Below are positions 1 to 10,539 of a stretch of 28,842 nucleotides of DNA, one piece after another. A program made the position numbers and the translations under genes. Source of the stretch: Bondarzewia mesenterica (taxonomy: Eukaryota; Basidiomycota; Agaricomycetes; Russulales; Bondarzewiaceae); contig SGPL01000426.1 of assembly GCA_004802705.1 (NCBI GenBank), positions 1 through 28,842 on the forward strand, given 5' to 3'. The notes beneath the pieces were generated by a model. It saw nothing but the letters and a program-made list of their open reading frames with translations. It was not told where the DNA came from and did no database searches. The stretch's first letter is position 1. The number at the start of each line of letters is the position of its first letter.

Positions 1-645
1 CTCTGACCATTCGGCCCAGCATGAAGGATGGTAATCTTTTTTTTTTGACCCGCTGGCCACCTCTGATGGTTCGGCCGAGCATGAATCATGAAAATATGTT
101 TTTTCTGTGCTCACCGTCTCTGACCATTCGGCCTAACATGAAGGATGGTAATGTTTTTTTTTTTCGGCCCACTGGCCACCTCTGACGGTTCAGCCGAGCA
201 AGAATAATGATAATTGTTTTTTTTTCTATGCTCGCCATCTCTGACCGTTCAGCCCAGCATGAAGGACGGTAATNTTTTTTTTTTCGGCCCACTGGCCACC
301 TCTGACGGTTCGGCCGAGCAAGAATCATTGAAAATATGTTTTTTTCTGTGCTTGCCGTCTCTGACCGTTNGGCCCAGCATGAAGGATGGTAATCTTTTTT
401 TTTGGCCCACTGGCCACCTCTGACGGTTCGGCNGAGCAAGAATAATGATAAATCTGTTTTTTCTGTGCTCGCTGTCTCTGACCATTCGGCCCAGCATGAA
501 GGACGGTAATGTTTTTTTTTTCGGCCCGCTGGCCACCTCTGACGGTTCAGCCGAGCAAGATTAATGATAATTTTTTTTTTCTGTGCTCACCATCTCTGAC
601 CATTTGGCCTGCTTGCCACCTCTGATCGTTCGGGCCGGCATCAAA
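1..645. repeat. Tandem array, ~119-bp period, dimeric units, CpG-rich
   Basis: The phrase CTCTGACC followed by RTTCGGCC recurs at positions 1, 118, 239, 359, 476 and 594, so the period is 117-121 bp and there are about 5.4 copies. Each unit is itself two related halves of about 60 bp. One half carries GACCRTTCGGCCCAGCATGAA and the other GACGGTTCGGCCGAGCAAGAA. The halves are separated by a T-run of 6-11 bases and a GGCCACCTCTGA link. The core TCGGCCGA is an 8-bp palindrome. CpG is well kept here, unlike most of the window. The array lies just beyond the stop codon of the KDZ transposase, so it could be subterminal sequence of that element or an independent satellite. Long open frames across it on the minus strand are by-products of periodicity and are not called as genes. 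A few N bases fall in the T-runs, which suggests sequencing trouble there. Confidence 0.93.
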
Positions 646-718
646 AACACCATTGCCTTTTTCCCTGCAGGCAAATTATCTACTTAATATACTCCTTACT
701 ACACTACTGCATACTCTG

Positions 719-3700
719 TTAGTGACTAATTTCTTTTTTTACCTTCTCAAATTCCTCCAGTGCTTGGTTTGAGAACCTATCCCACATTTCCTTCTGCTGG
801 GCGGCATATGCATGGTGTCCAGGCTTCTCCACCACATCCACCATCTCCATGTGTGATCCCCAAACATCGCACTTGTTGTGGAAGCATATCACGGTCCAAT
901 CCATCTCTGCCTCTAACAATTTTGTCTGTTCCTGCCATTGGTCCCTCAATGCCTTAGCCCGCAGCCAGTGCACTCGGTAAACTATGGTGTGGGTGCATAT
1001 GGCCATCGGCAGCCCGATCAAAAAGGTGAGCATGATGCAAAGGGAAAAGGTAGGTCACTCACACTCCTCCATCCACCTATTGTCTCTAGTATCCTGGAGA
1101 ACATCCATGTTCCAAATCCATGACAGGCCTTTCTTTTTGGTCCCCGGCAAACTCAGCTCCATGATCGCCGTGCTCGCATTGAGATGATCTTTCTTCAATT
1201 CCTTGTACACGCCGAGCACATCCACATCGGCCCTGAGGCGCACCATGGCTTGCTGACATGCAATGTATATCTTCGAATGTTCACGGACATTGCCTTCCAG
1301 AACGGTCACCTCATTCCATGCCCGGGTCTTCTTCTTCTAGCTGTTGGCTTGTCTGACCATGCTACAAAAGAGAAATGACTTGTGGCCGATAATGATTCGC
1401 ATGTGATGAAGGGCATCATTGGCTTGGCCTTTTCGAAGCTCCAGTTCCTGATTGGCCAGCTCCTCCAGACCCAACTCCCTGCATTTCATGATCTGAAGGG
1501 TAGAGGGGAGGGCAATGGCCATCTTTTTGGTGGGGACGGCATTGGGGATATCATCAGCATAATCTTCCACCAATTCCTCTAGGATAGGCTCATCTTCATT
1601 CACTTCAGGATCAGGGATGATGTCGGGTGGGATATCTTCCCACTCAGCACCGGGGTCGGCCAATCTAACATACTTTTCAGCCTCCCTTTGAAAAGTAGTA
1701 ATCTGATTCTCAAGCTGACGCCGAGATTCATTCAGCTCTGCTAGCACTTCTGCTGAAGCATTCCGAGATAGACGGCCGACTCGGGCCGACAGAGACAACC
1801 TTGCTTGTATCTGTTAGATGTACTTCCAAGAAAGAATATTCCCACTCACTGTGCCTCCTGTACCTTGATCCCAGTCGAAAGTCATGCAGTGAATCCCCGT
1901 GGAACCTGCCCGCTGGCCCGCCGCTCATTTTCAGTAAGTGTCAATTAATATGTTGCTCAGTCGGGCACTGGCAAGGCCATCTCAGTCCAGATACAACAAT
2001 GTATTTCAGACAAATTGGCTCACTCCTCTCCTTCCGAACATCATAAATGTCCAGAAGCTCTGAATGATCTCGCCGGCCTGACACAGCATTCTCGGCATCA
2101 CCGGCCCATTCATCTACTAACCGGTGATCGATTGAGGTGTCAAGTGCTTGAAAGCCCTTCTGACTGGCCTCCAAGGCATCCATCACCTTGATGTATTTCT
2201 TACATAATGCTGGAACTGAACACAAATTATTAGGCAACAAGATCAAAATATAGTTGTGAGCCCATCCATCCTGATCCACTTCTTCCAGTTAGAGTCTGCC
2301 ATATGAGCATCCAAGGTTTCTCTCTGGTGAGAGGTCACCATAGTCCAGGTGCTGCCAGAGATCTGATTAAGGGGGGCCCACAAGGTCTCCAAAACCTCTC
2401 CATCCACTTGAGCAACCCCCTGTATGAATCCAGGGTAAAACCAGCAAAAGCATTGCTCCTGATGGCCATGGATATGCCACACACCAATGCCTTTGATAAT
2501 CTCTAAGCTGAAGGGCATGGCAAGATAAGAACTATCGGCGAAGCGACGAAGAAGATGCACACCATATTGGCACATGATATCATACATAATGAGGACCTGA
2601 GGGAGATCACCGACAGTCTTCAGAGCTCCACTGAGGGAATAATCCATATTCATCTGTCTGAACAAGTCATTAGTGGCCAGTGGTGGTGGCATCAGCATCA
2701 GTGTTGCTGAAGATTGGCCATCAAGTTCAGCTTACCTCTCACCCTTCTGAAAGTCAACAACAGCTTGGGGGCAAAAACAGCCATGCCGGGCACAGGCTGT
2801 GGCTCCAATCCTAGTGGCCTCTAAGTTATGTCGGTTGGCATTGGCCTGATTCACTGCCCTATAGTTGCTACAGGTGGATCTCTTTGACTGAATAAGTTAT
2901 GAAGCAAATGATATGTAAATTGTGACATACATCTTTTGATTCAATAGCAGCCTAGAGGTGGTCCTTATAATTGCCCTCAGTGACCATGTAGCTGGTCCCA
3001 TCAGTAAGCACCACATCATCCCATGGGTTCCTCATCTTCATATGCTCAGCAGAAAAATTTCCATCTATAACGAAGCTCTTCATGTACTTCCATTTCTCCT
3101 CATCCTCTCTCTAGTTATTTGGTATGTTGACTCCAGGCTGAGGGCAGGCCAGGCAGAAGAGGGCGAGTTTGCCATCACCGGTGTGGCCGTCGGCCCGGTG
3201 GCCACACCCATGCCATTTCTTGAATTTCAAATGTCGCCATTAACGAGACACTCAGAGTAACTCTCGATATCTATTCTGAGGGACAAGCGACTGAACATCA
3301 GCTATCAAAATTGATGACCAATGCCGGCTTGGGCTCACTGGGATGGTATCGGGGAAGGCACTGGTTATCACTCTCCGGAGCTTGCTGTAGAAGTTGAGGG
3401 CAGTAGTCTTACATTCTAGGTTGTCTACGAGGAAATCATCTAAGACCTAAAAAGTAAAGGCTGTCCTGAGATCTTTGAAGCTTGCCAGGTACAGCCCGAG
3501 GTCAAACAGCTGAATGTCAACAGGTTGGGAATTTGGGCATCAGCATCAGCGTGCACAGAGCTGGTGGATGTCAGACTAGTTGACAATGGTTATCATAAAA
3601 TTGCCATCACTGTCATACTTGAGAGGTAATTCACGGCCATCATCTAGCACTAAAAAATGGCTATCATTAATGGTCTTTCATTCCTCAATTTCTGAATGGT

Positions 3701-4010
3701 CTACTTTAGGCCAGTCACTGGCCCAGGTAGTCTGGGGCTCATACCATGAATAAGGATCTTTACTATGGCCTAGATGAAGAATAATCCCCATCTGCCTAAA
3801 CTAAGCTAAACTAAAGTAAAATCTCATCCATTACTCAACTCTATAGAAAGGGCTATGCATATGAGCCTCTTAGCAACATCCTATGCACAACATCAGCTGA
3901 TTAAAGCAGTCAAGACACCTCTAACTGCCCTTCATGGCCTTACAGTAGGAGCATTGCTGGTCACTATTTGGACATTCAGCATGGAGGAGTTGGTGAAGGT
4001 ACTAGCCTCA
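719..4010 (-). pseudogene. KDZ-family DNA transposase with N-terminal CxC-type cysteine cluster (decayed, nearly full length)
   Basis: Cut-and-paste transposase of the Kyakuja-Dileera-Zisupton superfamily, read in several exons on the minus strand. In protein order: a cysteine cluster at about 3990-3840 (CSYCKAM, then RCLDCF, CIGCC and HMHSPFYRVE); a linker ending FYSKLRRVI near 3370-3400; a WRHLKFKKWHG/CPQPGVN block near 3130-3240; IDGNFSAEHM at about 3040-3070; the CSNYRAVNQANANRHNLEA and CARHGCF block near 2780-2870; YDIMCQYGVHLLRRF at about 2540-2583; GIGVWHIHGHQEQCF near 2440-2490; and VDGEVLETLWAPLN near 2365-2408. The D of IDGNF, the D of YDIMC and the E of VDGEVLE match the expected catalytic D, D, E. 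The C-terminal half continues to 719 with acidic and coiled-coil stretches and the family ending VYRVHWLRAKALRDQW. A clean GT-AG intron can be read at 1063-982 (GTGAGT donor, CCATAG acceptor). In-frame stops, several explainable as CGA to TGA, make this copy inactive. The family assignment is firm; exon borders are approximate. Confidence 0.91.
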
Positions 4011-4094
4011 GCGGGGAAGCCAATCCCTTAGATAGTCATTCTAACTCTGTCAAGAAAATGACTAGCATTCAAACTTGTCATAGAGGGCTGTGTC

Positions 4095-4319
4095 TTATAA
4101 CAAACTCACCTTTCCTTTCTTTTTTGCTATCATCAACATTGGGGTGAGATCTAAGGGTGAAGAGAAATGAAAGGCAAAGTCTAACAGTTCTGTCGATATG
4201 TGCGGGGTGCTCGGCCCAGTGTACTTTATAAAAGAAGTGGCCTGAACACAGACCTGCCTGACTTTTATCCCTCTGCTTGTCTTCTGTTCTTTGAAAATGA
4301 TCATTTGAGCATTGAGCAA
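4095..4319 (-). CDS. Possible 5' exon of the KDZ gene (uncertain)
   Basis: An open stretch of 74 codons lies directly upstream of the cysteine-cluster part of the KDZ gene. It ends in AAAGGTGAGTTTG, which contains a GTGAGT donor of the kind used elsewhere in the window. The peptide (starting MLNAQMIIFKEQK) does not match a KDZ N-terminus that I recognise. It may instead be chance open frame. The position and the donor are the only support. Confidence 0.3.
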   Translation of the reverse strand: MLNAQMIIFKEQKTSRGIKVRQVCVQATSFIKYTGPSTPHISTELLDFAFHFSSPLDLTPMLMIAKKKGKVSLL

Positions 4320-4789
4320 GGCATATCTTTACTTTCTAGAGCCCATGATGATATAGAAAGAGCAGCATCAGTGCGCAGAACAGTTAACAAATATCAACAG
4401 TAACTGAGTGATTATCTGATCAATTAAGAGATGATTCAGCCCCTCTTAGTGATAACTCTAGAGATCATGTTATCTAAAGGCCTTATCAGTATAAAAATGA
4501 TGTCATCCTAATGATGAGCTGATTATCAGGTAATTTAGAATATAGAGATTGTTAAGAGGTTCTGGCCACTCTGGCTGATGATACCAATGCCAGCAATGAA
4601 AGTGGGTTTATCCACTAGTCATTTATTGGCTTGGGCCTGCAAGGGATAGTTGACTCACAATACATAGCAATCCTAACAAATCTACATTAATTGCTATTTA
4701 TTGAGAATATTCTAAACTCTCTATCTCATTAAATCAATCAATATCCATCTCTACACCACTCTTCATGCCTGGCCATGATGTCATTCTGA
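4320..4789. other. Spacer between KDZ and TET/JBP genes, no gene seen
   Basis: I see no recognisable coding block in this stretch of about 470 bp on either strand. It is moderately AT-rich and poor in CpG. If the two flanking genes belonged to one mobile element, this would hold the 3' end of the dioxygenase gene and the promoter of the transposase gene. No promoter motif stands out. Confidence 0.5.
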
Positions 4790-6264
4790 CACCATCATTG
4801 AAATACTAGCCCTATTCTATCCATCCACTAGCCCACACACCTAGCCGCTCATGCACATTATCCCTCATGAAGAAGGCATAGCATATACACTCGCCATCAA
4901 CTTGTAAAACTGAGTATATTAGCACTTAGCCACAGATGACCACAACATTTCTTGAATTATACTTGAAAGATAGCCCTATTCCTGAGAGCTTGAAGATAGC
5001 CCAGTCATAGGGGCCAACAGTGGCCAGCAGGTCATACTACTTGGCCTGACTATTTCCATCTCAATGTGGTGGGGCCAGCCTCTGAGTAATCACTGAGATC
5101 TCATTGAAGACTGACAGCCAATAGTCAATGAGCTCAGTGAGGTCAGTGATGTCATTGAGTTTCTCAATGCATTCCATCCTGACAAAGTATTGTTTAGGAT
5201 GAATGATCCTTATGATGCCATTGAGGATGGCCAAAGACTCAGCAAAGTCCTGCAGCCATTGATGACATCTCAGGTTAACGTATCAGTCTCAAAAACTGAT
5301 TGAGCATTTGAGGGGATATTCAGTAATCTGTGATAAAGGCAAAGAAACAGTGGCATTGAAATCAGCATTGGCATTAGCATCAGCATCGGCATCAGCATTA
5401 GCATCATTGGCAATGTGAACTAGTCAAAGCATAGTTTAAATCTTCTATTGAGAGGTGAATTAGTTTACTCACATGGTGTGCCTGTTCAAACCATCCTAGG
5501 GATATTTTTACCGACCCAGGAGGCATTCCTATACAGTCCTCTAGGTTATGATACAGCTCTACTTCCTAACACCAGTTGCCACCCTCTTTTGGCTTGCACA
5601 TTGGCCTCAACTTTGCCACTGCCTGCCACATCACAACCTTGGGATGGCTTAAACCTCAGTCAGTCAATATAGTGATGGTTGTACATACTTGCCTTTGTAA
5701 TGTCAACAAATTTAGCAAATAGAAAAATAAGATCTTACCATGAATATTGATGACTATTGCAGGCAAGTCATAGTGGAGAAATGGCCAGGGATGAAAAGGA
5801 GGGTAGGCTCGAGTTAGCTGCTTTTTGGCAACATCAAGCTCACTATGGAGACCTGTTTGGGCATGATCAACATACTGCTGTGCATCCTATGGAATAATGA
5901 CTACGGGTGACTGTCAATGATGTGGCAATCATCAATGATGATAAAACTCACTGGGATTGTCTATGGCAAGCAAAAGCCAGTTGGTGATTCATTCACACTC
6001 ATATAGCTGGCCAAAAGTCAAAGGCGAGTGAAGCAAGCTGGCCGTGCAACCCCGAAGAGATCATTGGCCACCCAGTTTTTGCTTGAACTCACCATGCATA
6101 TGCTCAGCAAATATTTTCATTTGCTCCAGCACCCAGATTGCTGACTTGTCAAGTTGAGATTGTGTAGTGGAGTCTATGGGCAAATGTGGCAGTTGTATGA
6201 GACTGTTATTGTGAATAGGCAGGACAAAGGGATGGTTAAAAGCACAAATTTTAGGTAAGGTCAC
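4790..6264 (-). pseudogene. TET/JBP-like 2-oxoglutarate/Fe(II) dioxygenase (inactivated)
   Basis: TET/JBP enzymes oxidise 5-methylcytosine (or thymine) in DNA using Fe(II) and 2-oxoglutarate. Agaricomycetes carry expanded families of them linked to KDZ transposons. In protein order the minus strand shows: an N-terminal block ELDVAKKQLTRAYPPFHPW with HYDLPAIV near 5730-5850; GSVKISLGWFEQAHH near 5475-5530; an Asp/Ala/Asn tract at about 5350-5410; the helical block HPKQYF...ECIEKLNDITDLTELI near 5130-5215; the first metal motif region RLAPPH*D at 5058-5078; YDLLATVGPYDWAIFKLSG at about 4970-5030; then ICG*VLIYSV and DGECICYAFFMRDNVHERLG at about 4830-4940. The HxD motif is split by a TGA stop (H-stop-D at 5066-5058). 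The expected second His is Tyr (4914-4916), and the expected 2OG-binding Arg is Cys (TGT at 4887-4889). Intron donors GTGAGT are visible, for example at 5472-5467. Family placement rests on motif order and spacing recalled from fungal members, so it needs a profile search. The dead state is seen directly. Confidence 0.78.
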
Positions 6265-6285
6265 AGCAATGTGACATCTAAGCTT

Positions 6286-6534
6286 TCAGTAAGAGTGCAA
6301 AAAAGTATTTTTGTAAGACAACAGTAAGAGAAATTGAATTTTAAAGGATATATAACAGTTGGAGTGATGTAGGGATGAGCGTTCCATCTTATCCCAATCA
6401 GGCAAGTCTTGTGGTTCATACTGCAAGAAACAGTTCAAGGCATACAAAAAAGAAAACAAGCATATAATAAATAGGCAAGGTGATAGTTGTCTAAGTTTAT
6501 AATGCTGACACCAACAACAGATGTAAAATTGCAA
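6286..6534 (-). CDS. Possible upstream exon of the TET/JBP gene (uncertain)
   Basis: An 82-codon open stretch begins MQFYICCWC and contains LQYEPQDLPDWDKMERSS near 6360-6430, a phrase that looks like real protein rather than noise. It lies directly upstream of the dioxygenase N-terminal block on the same strand. It may be its first coding exon or a remnant of a different gene. I do not recognise a domain in it. Confidence 0.3.
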   Translation of the reverse strand: MQFYICCWCQHYKLRQLSPCLFIICLFSFLYALNCFLQYEPQDLPDWDKMERSSLHHSNCYISFKIQFLLLLSYKNTFLHSY

Positions 6535-7259
6535 GGATTGAGCATGTAAACCATGTTCATGCTCATTGTGCCTAAACCTGGCCTCACTGAGAATATTATC
6601 TTCAACTCCATACTAGAGCCACATTTTTAGAATTCAACAGACCATGGACATTAAAGTGTGTATATGCTACATATCATTGCTCTTATTTTTTAGTTTACTG
6701 ACTGTGATGATTAATTCAATTGGGCTGCCCATGAGCACTGTACACCTTGTGGCTGAGCATTGCCTCACCGACACCATCTATATTGCACCTAATACTACTC
6801 CTCAACTTTTATTAATAATAATTGTCAGAGATCATGCAGACAGTATTTGCACTCTCAAGTGTACATATGCTGAGCACAATAGATGAATATTGGATGCAAC
6901 AGATGATCCCCAGAATAATTGAATATTGTGATGAATGATAGTGGCATCGAGAAGGGCTTAACCAGATGAGATAATTCATCTTTTGAGAGCCAAATTCTAT
7001 CAAATGATCTCATCAATACTGTCTCTAATGGGTCAGCCATTCAAATCTCTCTCTGTCTCTCTTCTCACCTTTTCCCACCTCTTGTGTACTAAAGTTTTAT
7101 ATCCCTTAAATGGATAAAAATGCTGCCCTGTTTATCGCTACTAAAATTATTATACTCACCTACAGTTTGGAAGACTGACTGTCTCAAAAGTGAAAGGGTT
7201 GAGATAAATTAGAATAGAATTTAAATTAGGACTCTAGACAATCAAGGCTGAAGGGGACC
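6535..7259. other. Intergenic stretch between divergent genes, no gene seen
   Basis: This stretch separates the minus-strand TET/JBP pseudogene from the plus-strand unknown gene starting at 7260. It is AT-rich with a pyrimidine-rich run of TCTCTC type near 7045-7085. That run could be the pyrimidine tract of a fungal promoter for the downstream gene. The short open frames here show no recognisable protein. Confidence 0.45.
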
Positions 7260-8940
7260 ATGTTCGACATTCCTCTCAAGAAGGCCAAGTACATTGCAAA
7301 GCTGAGAAAGGTGAGTTTGCCATTGAACATGGGCTTAGCATGCTCGGTGATGGTGACCATCATCCTCACAGGAAATCACCAACTGGTTTGAGTTTTAGCT
7401 CCCACAAAAACTAGTAAAAGACAAGATCAACTATTTTCACTGCTGGACTACTGTACAAGTCATTCAGAAGGTCAAAAAGAAGGAGATCTAGGCATATATT
7501 GACAAGAAGCACTCTATCATGTTGGCTACTTCCTGATAGTTTATCGCACACTATCAGGAGGCCTTGCAGGAGATTAAAGCCAAGTTGTTGGCTGGCGAGC
7601 TTAAGAAGTACGATGAGCTTGCCAATAAATGAAATGCAGCAACCCCACCACTAGAGGTGTAAAGAGAGTGAGTAGAGTCCCTTTGTTATGATCTCCATGA
7701 TGCTAACAATGACATAGTCTCACCGAGAAACATGGCCACTAATACATCAAGAAATTCATGAGACAAATGTATAAGCAGCTCAGTATGAGGATATTTGTGC
7801 TGCATGCCCCTCAAAACAAGGACAAAAAAACAATATACACATAGTGAGTTTGCTTTTCAGTTTTAGGCCGATAGAAGCAGAGCTAATGGCGTCAACTTCA
7901 GCAGTCATAATTACAATGCAGAAAATGGGACTCTGTCATTCATCAAGACATACCCTAAGTGGGCGATAGAAAATATCCTAGAAGATTAGGGCAATTATTC
8001 TAAGAAGTCATTTAGTAAGTGAATCCTCCAAATCATTATCTCATTTTGGACTTATCTATATAGCTGTATCCCCCAGTGATGTCAAAGTCGAAGCTGATGC
8101 CGATGGTGTTGAGGCTAGCAAGAAGAATAGCAAGAAGCCCTTGCTAGAGTTAGCATTTGCTGAAGATGGCAGAGTGATGCTTCTAGCGATGGAGGAGGGC
8201 AACCAGCTATATTTAGAGCAGATGAAGGGACTAGTCCAGTCAGTGATAACAGCCATTTACCGTGAGTCCCACTCACCAATGGCAAGACTTTTCCAAGCTG
8301 ATATCTATTGAACAGATGAAGTAACCTCCAATAAAAAGAGTGCTATGCTTTGGAGTGACCTCAAAGAGCATCAGAGTGAATATATTAATGCTGAATACCT
8401 CCCTGAAGAGTGTTAGATGAAGGAGCCCTCAAAAATAATGAGAATAGATGTAGTGAAGCTGATGAACTACTGGCATGTAAGGCAGGCCAAAGAGGAATAC
8501 TTGGTGGTATTTGAAAGCTACAAGGACAAGAATGGAGAGATAGTGATCCCCTCAGAAGAACCTCAGGGAAAAAAGGGGAAGAAAGGGAAGGCAGTGGCAG
8601 CATCAGCCAAAAGCAAGATAAAGGCAAAGGCACCAGTGAGGGCAGTGGTAAAAGAAATAGGTAAGGGCAAGGGTAAACAATCTCTGGAAGGAAAGGAGAA
8701 AGCCATAAGCCCCCAGTCTAACTTTGACCTAAAGGATGATATCGATGCCGATGGGCAAAGTGACGACACCTAACCCAATGCTGACACTGATGATAAGGAT
8801 ATTATCCAACAGCTTCAGGCCCTTAAGGGCAGTAACAATGAAGATGATGAGAGTGGTGGGGACATTAAAGATGAGGCATCTTTAGCCCAGATAGAGGAGT
8901 GAAAAGTGGCCATCTAGGAGTAGCTGAAGAACCCAAACCA
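7260..8940 (+). pseudogene. Decayed multi-exon gene of unknown function, Lys-rich C-terminus
   Basis: I do not recognise a named domain. The plus strand reads as spliced coding sequence: a first exon from ATG 7260 (MFDIPLKKAKYIAKLRK) ending at a GTGAGT donor at 7310; an acceptor near 7370; then EITNWFEF; KDKINYFHCW; HYQEALQEIKAKLLAGELKK near 7545-7610; and ELANK*NAATPPLEV. Next come FMRQMYKQLSMRIFVLHAP near 7757-7812 and a block ending GTLSFIKTYPKWAIENILED. A GTAAGT donor at 8012 and an acceptor near 8066 follow. The last exons hold KPLLELAFAEDGRVMLLAME, YINAEYLPEEC, LMNYWHVRQAKEEYLVVFES and a Lys/Ala-rich stretch (GKKGKKGKAVAASAKSK) at about 8568-8660, then an acidic tail. Many in-frame stops are present, mostly TGA and TAG. 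The layout resembles lineage-expanded hypothetical proteins of agaricomycetes, where no function is known. The basic and acidic tails suggest nuclear location, which is inference. Confidence 0.68.
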
Positions 8941-9799
8941 GATTGAGCTCAACATGGTGTCAGTGTCATATACAGAAATTGTTTTGAACATAATTCATCA
9001 TTCAGTGTTAGAACACACAATATCCTTGAACATAGGATAATGTGAGAGTTTGAAAAACTGAAGATTTAATAACAAGTTCATAATCAATTTCTAGGCATGA
9101 GCATAAAATGCTCTAGAATGGAAGACAACTAGATCTGTAAAATGAATTCATTATGCTAACAGCCAAGACCAGAAAGAATGGAGATACCTAAAGGAAGTTT
9201 GACAAAAGACTGCATAGTAATACAAGATGCACCTACAAAGTTGATCATTGTATGTCTCACCCCTCCCATCAGCTTCTCTTTTCCTTCCATCTGTTTTTCT
9301 CATGCCTAGACTTTGGATTTCTATGCTGCCACTACCTACTGGTTATCTACCCCTGTATGCCATCCTGTCCTCAGCACTTATTATGAGCACTAAACTTGAT
9401 GCTATTACCTCGAACTACCATCTTGTTGGTTAATCAATACTGTTCATGCTGATCAATTAGCATCCATGCACATCTCTACCACACTCCTCTCAGTCAAAGC
9501 GATGAACTTCTATATTTCCACTTAGTTTCTATCTAATCTACCTCATACTGTTCGACTATTTTTCACCCTCACAGTTTCCCTCGCCCTCTCATCTTTTATT
9601 GTATTCTCGATCAGCGAGCTCCTCTATCATGATGAATTGCATGGGATTTTTCTAGTGCAATGCAACTCCAGACCAAAACTTTTATGAGTGAACGCTTCAC
9701 ATCTGCCACCCAACAATTGGTTCATCCAGTTCATTCAGCAGCATCTCCCAAGTCTCTACTTCACCATTCGAGCTCGACTCAGTTTTCAGTTCGCATTGT
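8941..9799. other. No gene recognised; partly pyrimidine-rich
   Basis: The first 300 bp are AT-rich and hold nothing I recognise. From about 9240 the plus strand becomes rich in C and T, with short open pieces such as FYAATTYWLSTPVCHPVLS that do not match a known family. This could be the 5' region or early exons of the remnant at 9800-10024. Confidence 0.4.
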
Positions 9800-10024
9800 C
9801 ATGAGATCACGCAGTAGATGAAGAAGGAGATGTTGCAGATGGCTTTGAGAGAAAGGAATAGTGATAAGGTGGTCTAAAAAGAGATGAGAAGGTATGTCCC
9901 ATCAAAACTAGGACTCTCAGTGCTCTCTGATGATCCTATTGATCGTCCAGATGAGCTGATCACTCGAATCTGCAAGGCATCATCTGTGTGCACAGATGCT
10001 CTAGAATCAAGATCATCATTCTGA
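9800..10024 (+). pseudogene. Short coding remnant of unknown protein
   Basis: One plus-strand frame reads HEITQ*MKKEMLQMALRERN, then KEMRRYVPSKLGLSVLSDDP and IDRPDELITRICKASS, with two TAG stops that would each be CAG (Gln) before a C-to-T change. The composition looks like true protein, with a charged helix followed by a Pro/Asp-rich segment. No family is recognised. The frame closes at TGA 10022-10024. It may be one exon of a larger broken gene. Confidence 0.4.
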
Positions 10025-10539
10025 TCAGCCAAGAGGTCCTGTTTGGACATTTACCTGTACATCCCCCACACTCTTTCTCATCTTTCTTCTACTTGGACTC
10101 AGTATTGGTAATTTTCGTTTATTTCTTCACTTGCTCGTTTATTTCATGAGCATACTTATTTTCCTTGCTCTTGACCTTTGGTTTCAGCACACCCTCCCAA
10201 CCCTCTTACAAGAAGATATTGATGGAATCTCGACTTTCTCTTGTCCATGCATGTCTCCCACTCATCATATACATGCGCACGAGTTTCTTTTATTTTTTTA
10301 CATATTGGACATCCTTTTTTTTATTTCCTTTATTCTTTCCTAACTCAAGACTTTGTCTTGAGCTCACACTTGCCCTTCACTTTCATTCACACCAGGCTAC
10401 TAACTTTGTTGGACAGAAACCCCCCACTCAGTAAATTTCTTTTGATTTCTTTCTCTTACTGCATGCTATTTGTCAGAGATCGGTATAATAGATATTTAGG
10501 TTGTCGCACAGGAATCCAGATTAAGGTCTGACAAGGTCA
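10025..10539. other. Pyrimidine-rich stretch without a convincing gene
   Basis: Several overlapping open frames on the plus strand here are hydrophobic only because the DNA is a long C/T-rich run (positions about 10060-10440). I see no conserved motif, and the frames overlap one another, which argues against coding. A C/T-rich promoter or 5' untranslated stretch is the more likely reading. Confidence 0.45.

Noticed and set aside
86..536. Two long minus-strand open frames with a repeating Lys/Arg-rich peptide
   Set aside because: They follow the ~119-bp tandem array in period, overlap each other in different frames and contain N bases. The open frames come from the repeat, with no start context or conserved domain.
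1..645. CRISPR-like spacing of repeats
   Set aside because: The intervening segments are themselves repeated and the sequence is eukaryotic. This is a plain tandem array.
760..2506. Plus-strand open frames over the KDZ gene
   Set aside because: They are antisense to well-matched transposase exons and show no domain of their own.
10131..10531. Three overlapping plus-strand open frames rich in Phe, Leu and Ser
   Set aside because: They lie in a pyrimidine-rich stretch and overlap in different frames. The hydrophobic look comes from base composition.
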